A stretch of DNA of 64,000 nt from Entoloma clypeatum. Taxonomy: Eukaryota > Basidiomycota > Agaricomycetes > Agaricales > Entolomataceae. The position numbers and the translations under genes were made by a program. Of this stretch, positions 21,926 to 32,840 are shown one piece after another (position 1 is the stretch's first letter; each line of letters starts with the position of its first letter). The notes beneath the pieces are model-generated. The model searched no databases. It was not told where the DNA came from and saw only the letters and a list, made by a program, of their open reading frames with translations. The DNA is taken from NCBI GenBank assembly GCA_963565915.1, contig OY751486.1, positions 5,394,001 through 5,458,000 of the forward strand. Reading direction: 5' to 3'.

Positions 21926-22615
21926 GTACTGCGGGCCTTCTTTCTTTTTTATATTTGCACATGTCGCGGGCTATACGCCCTTATATTTTCTCTGTATACA
22001 CTCGCTGCGGGCTTACGCCCAAATATATTGCTTTTCTTCGTTCTTTGATTAAGTCCATTAAGGGCCTCCTGTTTAGAACTACAGTATTTCTAAGTCTATC
22101 GCAAAGACGTTGGACGAAGTCTTGTTTTACTTTGATTGTTATGCTGTTTGGTACTCAGGGGTTCGGTATATCTATTTGACGGTGATTATGTCTTTCTGAT
22201 ATCTCCTTCCGAGATTCTGCTCTTTTATGTTCTGTTTCATTTATGGCGATTTGAGGTTCGCAATTGTACTGGAACAGGCTCGCGACCCCCCACTCCCCCA
22301 CACTAAAGAATACAACTCTCCGAGTTGGACATCGCTCTATTCCGTGAAGGCAAGACTAGCATCGCGAAGGTACCCCTGTCGACTATCACAAGGACTGACT
22401 ATCCCCTCGTAGAGGGAACCGCCGTGCCTAACCACGCAATCCCGGGCGCCACTACCATCCGGTATAGCATGGCCTCAAAAAAACTTTCGTTACTAAGTCA
22501 CCAGGGAAGCTATAAAAGCCCGCGACCACTCGAAGAGTCAACTCTACCTCACCCTAGCACAAATCAACACCGCTAGACAAACTTGCCCTCGGGTCACACG
22601 CCGCCTCTAAAAGAG
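21926..22615. other. Spacer between the two antisense genes
   Basis: The first part is the AT-richer 3' region of gene 1. At 22293-22307 lies CTCCCCCACACTAAA, identical to 19925-19939 at the element's polypurine tract, which suggests a module boundary. The last 100 bases are the promoter and leader of gene 2. Confidence 0.6.
22511..22518 (+). promoter_or_regulatory. TATA box of antisense gene 2
   Basis: TATAAAAG lies 98 bases before the ATG at 22616, a reasonable distance for a fungal promoter with a leader of 60-70 nt. Confidence 0.6.
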
Positions 22616-23977
22616 ATGTCTAACAAAGATGAAACCCAGGCCGTGAAAAAGGTCTTAGCCTCGCTCATCGGTTCATTCCCGGACGATCCTCAGGCACCCC
22701 CCAAGAAACTGCCAACCTGCTCCGAAGCATACCTCATCTGTCGGTACGCGTATGATGACCTCAAAGTACGTCGCGACAGTGCACCGAACCTTGTTTGACC
22801 ATTCCAACTATTCCGTCAGCCTCTAAATCTCCGTCATGCACATATTTCCAATGAGTACCTCAAGGACGCACAACTCGCGGACCACGTTTTTGTAGCTAGG
22901 AATGGCCTACAGGCGTTCCATGACAAGAACAAGTCTTGGAGACTCCCGCCCATGTTCTTCACCCTCAAGGACATGGTCACGTACATACGATATCTGTGTC
23001 AAGGACCTACAGCCACCGAGGAGACTGCGCCTCCACCTGCAAGTGAGCCTCCGGCCAACAGCGAGAAACCCAAAGTGAGTTGACGCGAGAGCTGGAGTCC
23101 GTCCCCTGCACTAATTGAATGGCTCGACCAGGTCAAGGTAACTGATCCCGACGCCGATCTCAATCTCGACGTCTCTAATATCCCGGATGCAAACAGCCCA
23201 TCCGCCGCCGCGGAACCCGAACTAACCCAGTCGGGGACAGCGACGACAGCGACGGAAATGCCGAGCACCCCGCCGAACCTCGTAAGCGATCGCGAGATGA
23301 TGAATCTGATCATGAGGTCTGTCATTATTCGTATACTACCTTCCAACTTCCAATGGTATTGAAGCCGCTTCTCGCTACTGTGCAAGAAGATGGACGTCGA
23401 CCCCGAGACCCTCCATCCCATTACTGCAGACGATGGGTCTGCCAAGAAGTCCGTTACAGCTCCCCCGACGGAGAAATCATCGTCCGGCACGGTACGTCAA
23501 CATACTGCCCCCGACAATCTCCGCTAATTTTCCCCATATCACAGAAAGGGTCTGGGTCGAAGGGCAAATCGGCCCTGGGTCCCAAATCCAACAAGAAACC
23601 GCGGCTGGAGACCAAAGAAGCCCCGTTCAAGGACACAGCGCCGGTGGGACCAGCACAAGTGGAGCAGCGAGGCAATTTCCACAAAGAAGGTACCGTACTA
23701 AACGTATCCGCCTTCCTTATCCAAGCTAATATGTCACCCCGCAGCCGCTCGCTTCGCGATGGACAATCCTCTCGCAAACAAGATCCTCTCAGAGACTGGG
23801 TCGATCCTGGAGACGCCCTTGACACACACCGAGAAGTCCCTTCGTGACACCGAGGCCCTCGTCCGATCCCAATTTCTCACTACAATTTCTTCTCTTGATT
23901 ACAACTTAAAGTATGCACAATACCTTAAGCAGCGACACAACCTTCTCCTCTCCGAATTGAAGGAGCAGTATGAGTAG
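22616..23977 (+). CDS. Antisense cargo gene 2, about 335 aa
   Basis: Exons 22616-22765, 22820-23074, 23197-23316, 23387-23491, 23545-23689 and 23745-23977 join in frame to TAG. The intron 23075-23196 could instead be two introns around a 6-nt exon (23132-23137). All junctions are GT...AG. The protein begins MSNKDETQAVKKVLASLIGS. It contains a region rich in aromatic and charged residues (LKDMVTYIRYLCQG), then a Ser/Asp/Lys-rich disordered middle (KRSRDDESDHE). A helical, possibly coiled C-terminus follows (LRDTEALVRSQFLTTISS ... LLLSELKEQYE). No known domain recognised. It is convergent with pol, whose stop is only 0.2 kb away. Confidence 0.68.
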
Positions 23978-24175
23978 ACTGCCCTTCACCTTTCCTGCCA
24001 CCGCAAAAGCCACATGTCCCCTTGTAGAGGTTTTTACTGTATAGTCCGTAATACAGGTCTTCCTCTGCTGGCACATAGGCGTTCAATATGATCGCTAAGT
24101 CATTCCAACATGGCCCTAGGCCTTGCGAGATCATACTAGTGGTGATTTCCTTCAAAGTAAGTCCCGCGAGCCCGG

Positions 24176-27100
24176 TCATTCATCATCCGAGCTGGAATCC
24201 TCGTCCGAGACTGCCCCCGCATCATCTACGGTAACCTCGCGAGGCGTATCCTCAAACCTGTCATTCTTATCTATGTCCAGCCTCGTCCCGTCGAACCACA
24301 GGTCCTCACCGCTGTCCTTAGCAGTCTTGGTCGAATTTTTCAATCCATCCAATGTCGCTTTTGTAATATCAATGAAGTCTAACACCCCTTTAGGGACTGC
24401 AATGGCACGTCTCGCATGGTAGGGAACGAGCCTAAATGCTGCAACCTTCTCATGCCATACCGACCCATCCAGTTCCACGATGATGTATGCTCCACCTTTA
24501 TTCCTCGCGATGACCACCATAGGACCGAAGTACCTGGGCTTCATTTTCTTGTCGAGACTATTTTCAACCACTGTATTGCGGACTAACACTAGATCTCTCT
24601 CTCTAAAGTCATAATCTCTGATTTTATGCCGGTGCTCTTGCTCATAACGAAGTACCGCCATCATCTTGGCATGCGTAACCCGCTTACGCATCTCATTGAC
24701 GTGCACTTTGTGCTTCGCAAGCGCACGAGCCCTAAATCCAATCAGGTCCGCCGTTGACAGCGGCCCATCTGGAAGTTTCACTAGCCACGTTGCCTCAACA
24801 ATATCTAGGGGAAGGATGGGATGCGCCCCTGTACACACGAAATATGGCGAGCATCCCAAACCCTTCCGAATCGTGATCCTATCTGCCCACATCATATGGT
24901 GGAAGAACCAGAACCACTTGCCGATATCACCGCCTGTGGCCTTAAACAAAGCCTGACAAACGTCCCAATGCGGCCTCTCGATCCGTCCATTTGCTCTAGA
25001 ATTATAAGCCGATATCATAATCCCCTTAATTCCATACTTCTGTTCTATCCAGGCCAAAGCTTTCTTGAATGGCCCCGCGTTATCGGTCACAATCATTACT
25101 ATACCGCCCCACCTACATAGTATGTCTTCGAAGAGCCAGTGCCCAACAGTCCGACCCGTTTCTTGCCTTAGCGGCCGCCCTTCCATCCATGTCGATAGTG
25201 CACAGCGGCCGTGAACAATGTATTTACAACCGTTCGACGCCGGTGTCATGTGTAGCGTATCGGCATGCAGGACCTGAAACAGACCCGGCGTATGGGTTAC
25301 CGTAGGAGGAATGCGAACCAATGTCTTCTGTCTCAGCTGACATATATGACAAGTCTGGACATATAGGCGAACATCGCGCTCATATTCTGGCCACCAGAAT
25401 CTTTGTGCAATAAGCTCCTTTGTTGCATAGAAGCCACGGTGCGCAAGGCTATCATGGGACGCCCTCATCATGTACATGTGATGCCCCTTCTCGACCACTA
25501 GTTTGTGCTTTCCCTTGCTACCTCTTCTATAGTGCTGGCCATCATCAGCGACAAAGAATCGTCTCGCCCGCTGCATGAACTGTTTATACTGTCGGTCATT
25601 CAGGCCGTTTGGTCTCACAAAAGGGTCCTCAAGCCAAATTTTGATGTCAGGAATGCGGTCATCCTGCAACTTCGCGGTTATTGTGCGATGATCCTCATCA
25701 TAAGGTTCTCTCATCGATTCATCCCATTTCAAAGAGTCGTCAGGCAACGCCGGTTCCCCCACGAATTGCAAGAGCAGTCCAGCCTTACACACTCGCCCAA
25801 GATATAATCATTCAATATTCAATCTCTCGCGAGCATCAGCAAGCTCTCCCCGGAAGTCTTCAACCGACGTAGCCCAAAGATAACCACCGCGTGTGTCTAT
25901 CTTTGTTTTAAACTCGTCGAACTCTAACGGGTCATTCTTTTTCGCATTAGGGATACCATTTTCCTTATCGGGATACTCGTACCGTGGCGGTCCATCTGGT
26001 TCATCCACCCAGTCCTCCTCGATATGGTAGGTTTCTTCCCCCGGTTGCGCTTCTCGCCTCGATAGACCATCGGGTGCGAAGGTCTTGCCTGGCACATGCC
26101 TTAGTGTGAAGTGGAACATCAAAATGTAATCAATCCACCGATTTATATCAGCGTTCGGTCCAAGACCAGGATTATTGAGCATCCCCTTGATATACTTCGC
26201 ATCGGTCTCTATAACCAGATTCCGACAGCCCAAGAGCCAAAACTTCGCCTCCTTCAATGCGCGAAATAAACCATACAATTCTCGCTTTGGTTGCGAATAT
26301 CTTGCCTCACGCTCGTTTAGTGTTATTGATGCAAACTTCGCATACGTCCTCTTCTTAGAATCACCCTCCTCCTCTTGACAGATATAGAATCCAACCGCCC
26401 GCCACAAGGAGTCTACGCAAAGGACCACCGCACCTCCACCATGATAATCTATTGGCTTGATTGCGGGGGACGCCGCTAAAGCATCCTTTATGTCTTGCAT
26501 GGCCTTCTCCTGTTCAGATCCCCAGACAAAGAGTTCACGACTTCGCGTCAACTTGACTAGAGGTTCTGCCTTCTTCACGAAGTCTCTAATAAAGTTTCGA
26601 CAAGTGCCAGCCGTTCCAAGGAACGACCGCACATCATGTATATCTTTGCAAGGTCCCCAGCGGCTTATAACTCCGAACCTATCTGTCTCGGGTCTCCGTC
26701 CTTCGTACGTGCAACAATGGCCAACTACCACTATCTTGCTCGCGCATACTAGCGACTTATACCCAGAGAACATTCCTCCACTATACCGCATTCTCTGTAA
26801 CACTCTATTCACATTCTGTACATGTTCCCATACAAATCGCCTAATGCTTGGATTTTCTTCTATAGTTTCGTATCTGCCATCAGGCAACTCGTATCGCGTA
26901 GATGAGCCGTGAACCGCCACATCGTCGATGTAGGGAATAGTAACATCTGGTATTTCGTCCTGCAATATATGTGTAACATCATCGTGAAAGATCGGTACCG
27001 AATTTGTCCAACCCATTGGTAAAGTGACCAATCTTTGAGCACCGAATGGCGTCTGAAATGTAGTCAAGTCGCGAGACTGGACCGCTAACTTGCGCTCGTC

Positions 27101-27949
27101 ATATCCCACATAGAGATCGAACATTCCACCACAAGCACGTCCCGCGAAATGGTTGGCTAATTCCTCTGTTGCCGGGGGAAGGCCCGAATGTGCTATAGTG
27201 ACTTGGTTCAACGGTTCTAGACTGTGTACGATACAGAGACTCTTGCCATCCTTTTTCAATACACAGAACCACCGGGATCTGTATGAGGAATTCAACGGTT
27301 CGTACACGCCCGCGGCCATCTTCGTCCTTATTATCTTACACACTTCATCAAGTATCCCAGGCGGAATAGGAATATTTCTTAGTACCCATGGAGTGTGCGG
27401 TACCACGGGTATCTGTACCGGAGGAAAGAAATCCTCGCGAAAGCTACCACGCTCCGAATCATCCCATGCAAAAGCCTGATTCTGTTCACTCAATAAATGA
27501 TGTATTAGTTTCATTTCTTCTTTCCAGAGAAAATCATGGTCGTGTATACTGTCCATGTGCTCCATCCTTTCCTGGGTGTAGCGACCCTTGGGCGCAAACC
27601 CCGGTGGTTTTGGGTTCAACTTTGGTAACTCCGCAAGGGGGTCCCCTTTTATCTCGCGAACTATGCGAAATGTCTCGGACAACTCTCCCAATACTGGTCT
27701 CACCTTCTTGTCGACGGGTTTATATTTCTTACCCGCTAGCACTTGTACAATCCCACCATCATATTGGTCTAATATTTCTTGTTCATCATCGCAAAGCCAT
27801 TCTGGACATTCCCTTGATTTTCCGTCCCAATATGCCCCTAAAAGGACCTGTGCGTTCTTGTCCGCGACACTATCTCGCGACGCTTCGAGATACAGGTCTC
27901 TAATTTCGTCTCTCGTAAATTTTCCATTTTCCGCAATGCCATAAGCCAT
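24176..27949 (-). pseudogene. Element B pol: reverse transcriptase, RNase H and integrase, one in-frame TGA
   Basis: The frame opens upstream of MAYGIAENGKF (27949) and reads a leader with SVADKNAQVLLGAYWDGK. Reverse transcriptase follows with FDLYVGYDER and catalytic YIDD, then RNase H (VLCVDSLWRAVGF, RELYGLFRA, ETDAKYIKGML). TGA at 25808-25810 interrupts it; the frame continues LYLGRVCKAG without shift. Integrase follows with zinc ligands (SHDSLAHRGF ... CHICQ), core residues in HADTLH, TDNAGPF and NGRIERP, and the YFGPMVV module. It ends in an acidic tail at 24176, with no chromodomain. The lineage is one I recall as common in Agaricomycetes. Confidence 0.9.
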
Positions 27950-28092
27950 TATATATGGTCTCTCAATATCGCTAGAATCAATGTTTATAATTATCTCTCC
28001 CTGGTGGCCGACCAGTTCATTGAAGATTGAAAACCCGTACCATCTGCTTCAGTGGTGGGCCGTTTCCTCTTCAATAGATCAGGATCCTTTCC

Positions 28093-29271
28093 TCATTCCG
28101 ACGTCACGATCGTGATCTTCTGACTAGTATTCGGACACTTGATGGTCAGGAGTTGTCCTCCATCTCTATCATTTTGATAATTACTACAAGTTACCGCGTC
28201 GAAAGGTCGCCCCAAAAGCACTCTATAGGCTGGCTCATTTATAATATGGACCTGCAGATAGACTACAATGTGATCAAAATGGAATGGCACGTTTCGCGAT
28301 AGTCCCAGCAACTTTTCGATTTGCTTATTGGCACTTTGCATATGGATGCATATGTCTGGATCCCATGAAAGCCTCATCGCGACGGCTGCAGCCTTCGACA
28401 TTGAGACAATCTGGGAGCCTCCATCAAGAATACACTGTTCTTCCATCATTCCATTCACCACGGCACTTACTGTCCGAAGACTCTGCGATTCCTGTGCGAC
28501 ATATACTGGTTTAGGTGCTGTCCCAGGCGGCAAACTCTCGAGATACTGTAAGACGGGGTCCGAGATGACCACCGAACCGACAGGTAGGTTGTTTATAGTC
28601 TGTTCCATGATCATGAACGACGCCACTGGCAATTCATCTACTTTAACTATATCTTCTAGTTCGTTTGTTTGGGCAAACTTTTTCCAATATGACAACTGGC
28701 TGTCGTCCATTGAATCTAGCAGGTTCAACGCTCAAATATTCGCAGGTACTCTCTTCCTAGTCAATAGCTTTCGCAATTCCTCTTGTACTACTTTATCTGC
28801 CCTCAATAAATCGCCCAATGCAATCATGATCGGAGTCTCAAGCACTGCCGAGACCGCAACACCCTTCGATTGTTCTTTGATAGGTGCCTTGCTGCGAAAC
28901 GCCAGGCCCTTTCGATCAACGTCAGGGATGGTCTCGCGGTCAGGTCTTTTATTTTTACCAAGGGGAACAAAAGCGACTTCTGGTACATCACGAAATGGTA
29001 AATCAACTGTTGGTCTAGTGACTTCTTTGCGGGTAAATGCTCAGTCACTATCTTTTTGGGTGACAGACCTTGTCTTGGCCGATGGCTTCGGCGTTAACTC
29101 AGGTTCTGCCTCATCATCATCGCTATCTACTTCCTCAACTTCTTCAATATTTTTTTCTATTTCATTTTCTGTTTCACTATCTGGGTCTTGGTTTTCAGTC
29201 CGTTTCTCCGGCGATTTGGCACGATTCTTTTCAACCCAAGACCTTGCTGGAATCTGCTTCGCCTTCCTCAA
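28093..29271 (-). pseudogene. Element B protease region
   Basis: One reading frame is broken by TGA at 29041-29043 and 28729-28731 and ends with TGA at 28093-28095; each TGA could derive from CGA. The first part is very acidic (ENEIEKNIEEVEEVDSDDD). The protease core is around CILDGGSQIVSM, an aspartic-protease-like Asp-Gly-Gly-Ser, followed by VLLGRPFD. It would cleave the Gag and Pol precursors. Its frame differs from both gag and pol, so expression would need frameshifting or indels have accumulated. Confidence 0.75.
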
Positions 29272-29276
29272 ACGTT

Positions 29277-31315
29277 CTAAAAACCCGATTCCTTCTTGGT
29301 GTTCCCCGATCGGGTGACTACAAATTGACTGATGTCCTGCATCGCTTTAGTCATCGCGAGGAATGCTTCCTGCATATCAGGCTTTCCCGAAGTACCCTCA
29401 GGCTCATTGATGGGTAACTGTTGCTGGACTGGCATCATTCCCGGCATTGCGACTCGATTCTGCAGTGCCACATTCTGGGGAACTGGGTTTGATATTCCAG
29501 ACATAAAAGAATTCTGAACTGGGGTATAGTGTACGGGAACCGCCGGAGCAGTACCGTATGGTTGCGTATACATATTGAAATTATTAAATGGCTGCTGAAC
29601 CGAGTTTAACGGTGGGACTGCCGTACCGGCCTGTTGTTGCGCTATGAGATTGTTCAATGCCACGATCTGTTGGTCGGGCTTGGCCATCCCTTCTTGCATC
29701 AACCGCAGATTCTCGTCTCGCTGATCGCGAGGCTTATTCGTAAACAGAGAGTAGTCTGAATTGTCCTGTATTTGCGCAAGGTTGAGTAGGCCAGGAGCTT
29801 GCTCGTCTTCGAAATATCCTTGATACAATTGCTTATTGGCCGACAATTGCTCTACCCGATCCTTCTGACTAATATTACTAGGCTCGCGAGGAATGTAGCC
29901 TCCGTCTGGCAAACGGATCCCTTGTGGGGTGGCTTTAATTTTTCCTTGCGCTAGATGCGTCTGAAGTTCGGTACACTCTTGAAGGAAATGGTGTGGCTTG
30001 TAGCAATAGTGACAACATCCCGGAGGCACCCCACCACTGGGTGCCGCTCGCGGTTCCTGTTTGTACTGTTGCTGAGGGCCTGCCTGCATCGCTTGAAGCG
30101 TTTTCATAATTCCTTGCGTAGATTTCTCGAAGCCTTCAACTCTATCGGTCAACAATGCCTGACTCTGCGCCACAGACTCAAGCATTTGCTCGATCTTTAC
30201 CGCCGATGACGGATTGGACATAGGAATAGCGACATTGGAGGGAGCGGCCCGCGACGTATAATTATTGGAAGCAGTGAAACCATTATGGTGCCTCGCCATT
30301 TTCTCGACAATTTCTATTACGTCACTCAAGTCTACGAGATTATCCTGATGTCTCACCGCAGGTGCCGCGGCATTATTTGCTGTGGCCGCGGTGTCCACCA
30401 TGGACAATCTCAACTTGACCGCTTCTGCGAAGTCGTCGTTTAAACAACTCAAGAACCTCCCCACGAGCTCACAATTGGAGATACAACCATTTGCACCAGT
30501 CAGTTTCTTAGCTTTGGCTTTGAAACTACGTTTTAGGGACATAATTTCATCCAGATTTCCTAGTCCCAGACGACTGTGCTCCTTGCAGATACTCGATAAT
30601 CTGGCCAAGGTACCGTCACGTCCGCTCGCTACCACTGGGTAGTTGTTTATTAACTCTTTCTTATACTCCTCCCATGTTCCTGTAGCATAGGAATCGAGGG
30701 TTGTCCATTCTTCTTCAGAGACACTATCTGCATAGCCTCCAATTAACTTTTTCTTTTCCACGATATCGGTTATACCTGCGTGGTCAAAGCAGATTTCGAC
30801 TTCATCAATAAATCTTAAAAGCTCGGAGGCTTTTTCTTTATCAAATCTCGGCGCTCCTCATTCACTTCAACGCGGCATTCTCAAACAATTCCTTGGTGCA
30901 GTTGCAGCAACATTCTGTGTATTTGTAGCCATTGTATATGTCGACAATTGACTGTTAAGATTTTGATTTTGAGTTTGTATTGGTTGCACAATGAATACTG
31001 AATGCTCTCGCGATGCTAGTAGCCTTTCCGATTCAAGGTTTTCTAGTGTTCCCTTTCGAGTATGCTTTATGGGCTCTTCGAGAGGTCCTACTAGTTCTGC
31101 TCCTGCTTTTGATAGACTACGGGTCACGCGCTCGTGAGCCGTTTCAATAGATTGTGAATTTGTTGCTTTTGAAGATGACGCTTTTAGAGACGTTGTCTTC
31201 AGTTTATGACTACTCGCGAGACCTCTTTTATGAACTGGAGGCTTCCACGAGTTTGCTTTAACGTGTTTGCTGCTAGATGCAACAGTGGGTTTGCTTGTAG
31301 AGGACAGGGTTATCT
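29277..31315 (-). pseudogene. Element B gag
   Basis: The N-terminal part is open from about 31315 to 30867 (TLSSTSKPTVASSS ... MATNTQNVAATAPRN). A frameshift follows, and the main part resumes near 30855 (GAPRFDKEKASELLRFIDEV) and runs to TAG at 29277. It carries the capsid-like region (GTWEEYKKELINNYP, GNLDEIMSLKR) and a perfect zinc knuckle CHYCYKPHHFLQEC (CX2CX4HX4C). The C-terminal part is Gln/Pro/Asn-rich. The protein packages the element RNA. The frameshift makes this copy unlikely to give full-length Gag. Confidence 0.78.
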
Positions 31316-31402
31316 CTCAAGCGAGAACTATAACTAATTCCTTGAGAGGAACTGTATCGAGCCGATACTGAGTAAATTTGTTATTTTAGAACCACCCCTC
31401 GC

Positions 31403-31413
31403 GGTGGGCTCCA
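31403..31413 (-). promoter_or_regulatory. Candidate primer-binding site of element B
   Basis: On the minus strand TGGAGCCCACC lies 2 nt inside the 5' LTR. A start with TGG suits pairing with a tRNA CCA end, but I cannot assign the tRNA. Confidence 0.5.
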
Positions 31414-31415
31414 GA

Positions 31416-32674
31416 TGAAACGAAGGAAGTGAGTCTGGGGATGAGCGCGAGCGATATCTCTATCACACACACAAACACCAAACACAACAACGAAGACCGA
31501 ACAAGTCTCGCGATGTGTACTTCTCAATCAATATAGTTCGGGGTGATGAGTGGGATCACTCAGGATGCGACTCTTCCAAACAACAATTGAATAACTCGTT
31601 TAGCGATGGCTCGATAGGTCTCGAAGAAGACTTAGAGATAGTTCTCAATAGATAATGAACCGAGGTTTGTGATTTCCGAACCAACAAGACTTCACGAACA
31701 CGACAATGACCAATACGACCGATAGATAACACGATTTGACGATTGACAAGTTCTCGAACACACAAAACACAATTGCGACTGACTTCCGATGCAAACCAAA
31801 TGATCTCGAGGCTTCAATGATACTCGCGAATGACGACAGATGCACAAGACAAATGCTATCAATTCTGGGGCACAATCTAACCTAACCTATCTACCACGAA
31901 ACTACAAGATTTTATACATGAGCAGCAATAAATATAGAAAAAGGTTGCATGTGGTATCGATAAATGGTATCCAGTCAAGTGACCTTCGCTAGAGTCGTTT
32001 CGATGCGCCCATGTGGTAGACAACGCCACAGGTACGCCCCTTTTCCATATCCAAACCTCTGCCACACTGGAGAGGCCACTATTTCAATATCTTGGTTTTG
32101 CGATGTACCCGGGACGATGCCGATTAGTTACCGTGAGGTATCAGCTGCATCAATTAAGGGTCGCCTTGATAAGCCACCCATCAGATTCGGTCCCTATCAA
32201 AGTTCACCATAAGGTCACGTTGATCGCGACGTATCAAACCCGATCTCGGTCTGTATCATCCGATGTCATTTCGATATTCCTGATATGGACGATTTGGACG
32301 TGGAGCACAGCGCACGTTGACCAAACCTCTCGCGAGAATGTCTCCGGTCAAGCCCCGATGTATGGTAGACAGTGCTAGTGTCATCGATAACTCCAATATA
32401 ACCCATCTCCTTGTTTCACGCTTCGTCGCGAGAGGCACTCGATAGTCTTTTCTATCTCGCGAGACGATCCCATAGCTCTCGAGTATCATAGCTAAGCCCA
32501 TAGTGGTGACCAGCGCTATGTCCTACATTGTCAGGGTCGCTGGCCTCTCTCTCTAACATCGCCACTAAGTCCTCAGAATCGGAGCTCATCTAGGACTCTC
32601 TATATCCCTTAGAGATAGTGTGAAAGGGTGCAAAACGCGCAGATTTTAGGCCTAGACACATCGCGGCCTTATCA
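31416..32674 (-). repeat. 5' LTR of element B
   Basis: It is 1,259 bp, the same length as the 3' LTR, and by eye identical. It carries the same two TCTCGCGAGA palindromes (about 32328 and 32455). Flanking CCGG at 32675-32678 is the target duplication. Confidence 0.95.
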
Positions 32675-32678
32675 CCGG

Positions 32679-32826
32679 ACGACTGGATGAGCCATTTTTG
32701 GAGGTCAATTTTTATCTACATCAGGGATCGAGATTTTCCCATTTTTTCACTCCCGCTACACGGGGCAGCCATTCAGGTGCTCCAAAGGCATTTCCAACAT
32801 TGATTAGACCAGATAATACATGTCTA
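32679..32826 (+). other. Short pre-insertion sequence left of the truncated LINE
   Basis: If the two LINEs and their extra target copies are removed, this piece joins 34603-34783 in one open frame (... LIRPDNTCLVATGP, then IYFDLALVSHALTF ...) that ends with TGA just after the second LINE's target site (41461). It may be a scrap of an older gene or repeat; not recognised. Confidence 0.4.
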
Positions 32827-32840
32827 GTGGCTACAGGACC

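Larger units (their letters stand above)
18665..32674 (-). mobile_element. Ty3/gypsy retrotransposon with two antisense genes (element B)
   Basis: Two 1,259-bp direct LTRs bound a 14-kb element. CCGG at 18661-18664 and 32675-32678 is a 4-bp target duplication. On the minus strand the order is 5' LTR, primer-binding site, gag, protease, reverse transcriptase/RNase H, integrase, then 4.2 kb of extra DNA, polypurine tract and 3' LTR. The extra DNA holds two spliced genes on the plus strand, tail-to-tail with pol. Gag, protease and pol are interrupted by stops or frameshifts, whereas both plus-strand genes can be read open. The LTRs look identical, indicating a recent insertion. Confidence 0.93.

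Noticed and set aside
28328..29317. 329-codon plus-strand open frame
   Set aside because: It is antisense to the protease and acidic region of element B; the Ser/Phe-rich composition is the complement of Glu/Lys codons. It has no intron signals, unlike the two accepted antisense genes.
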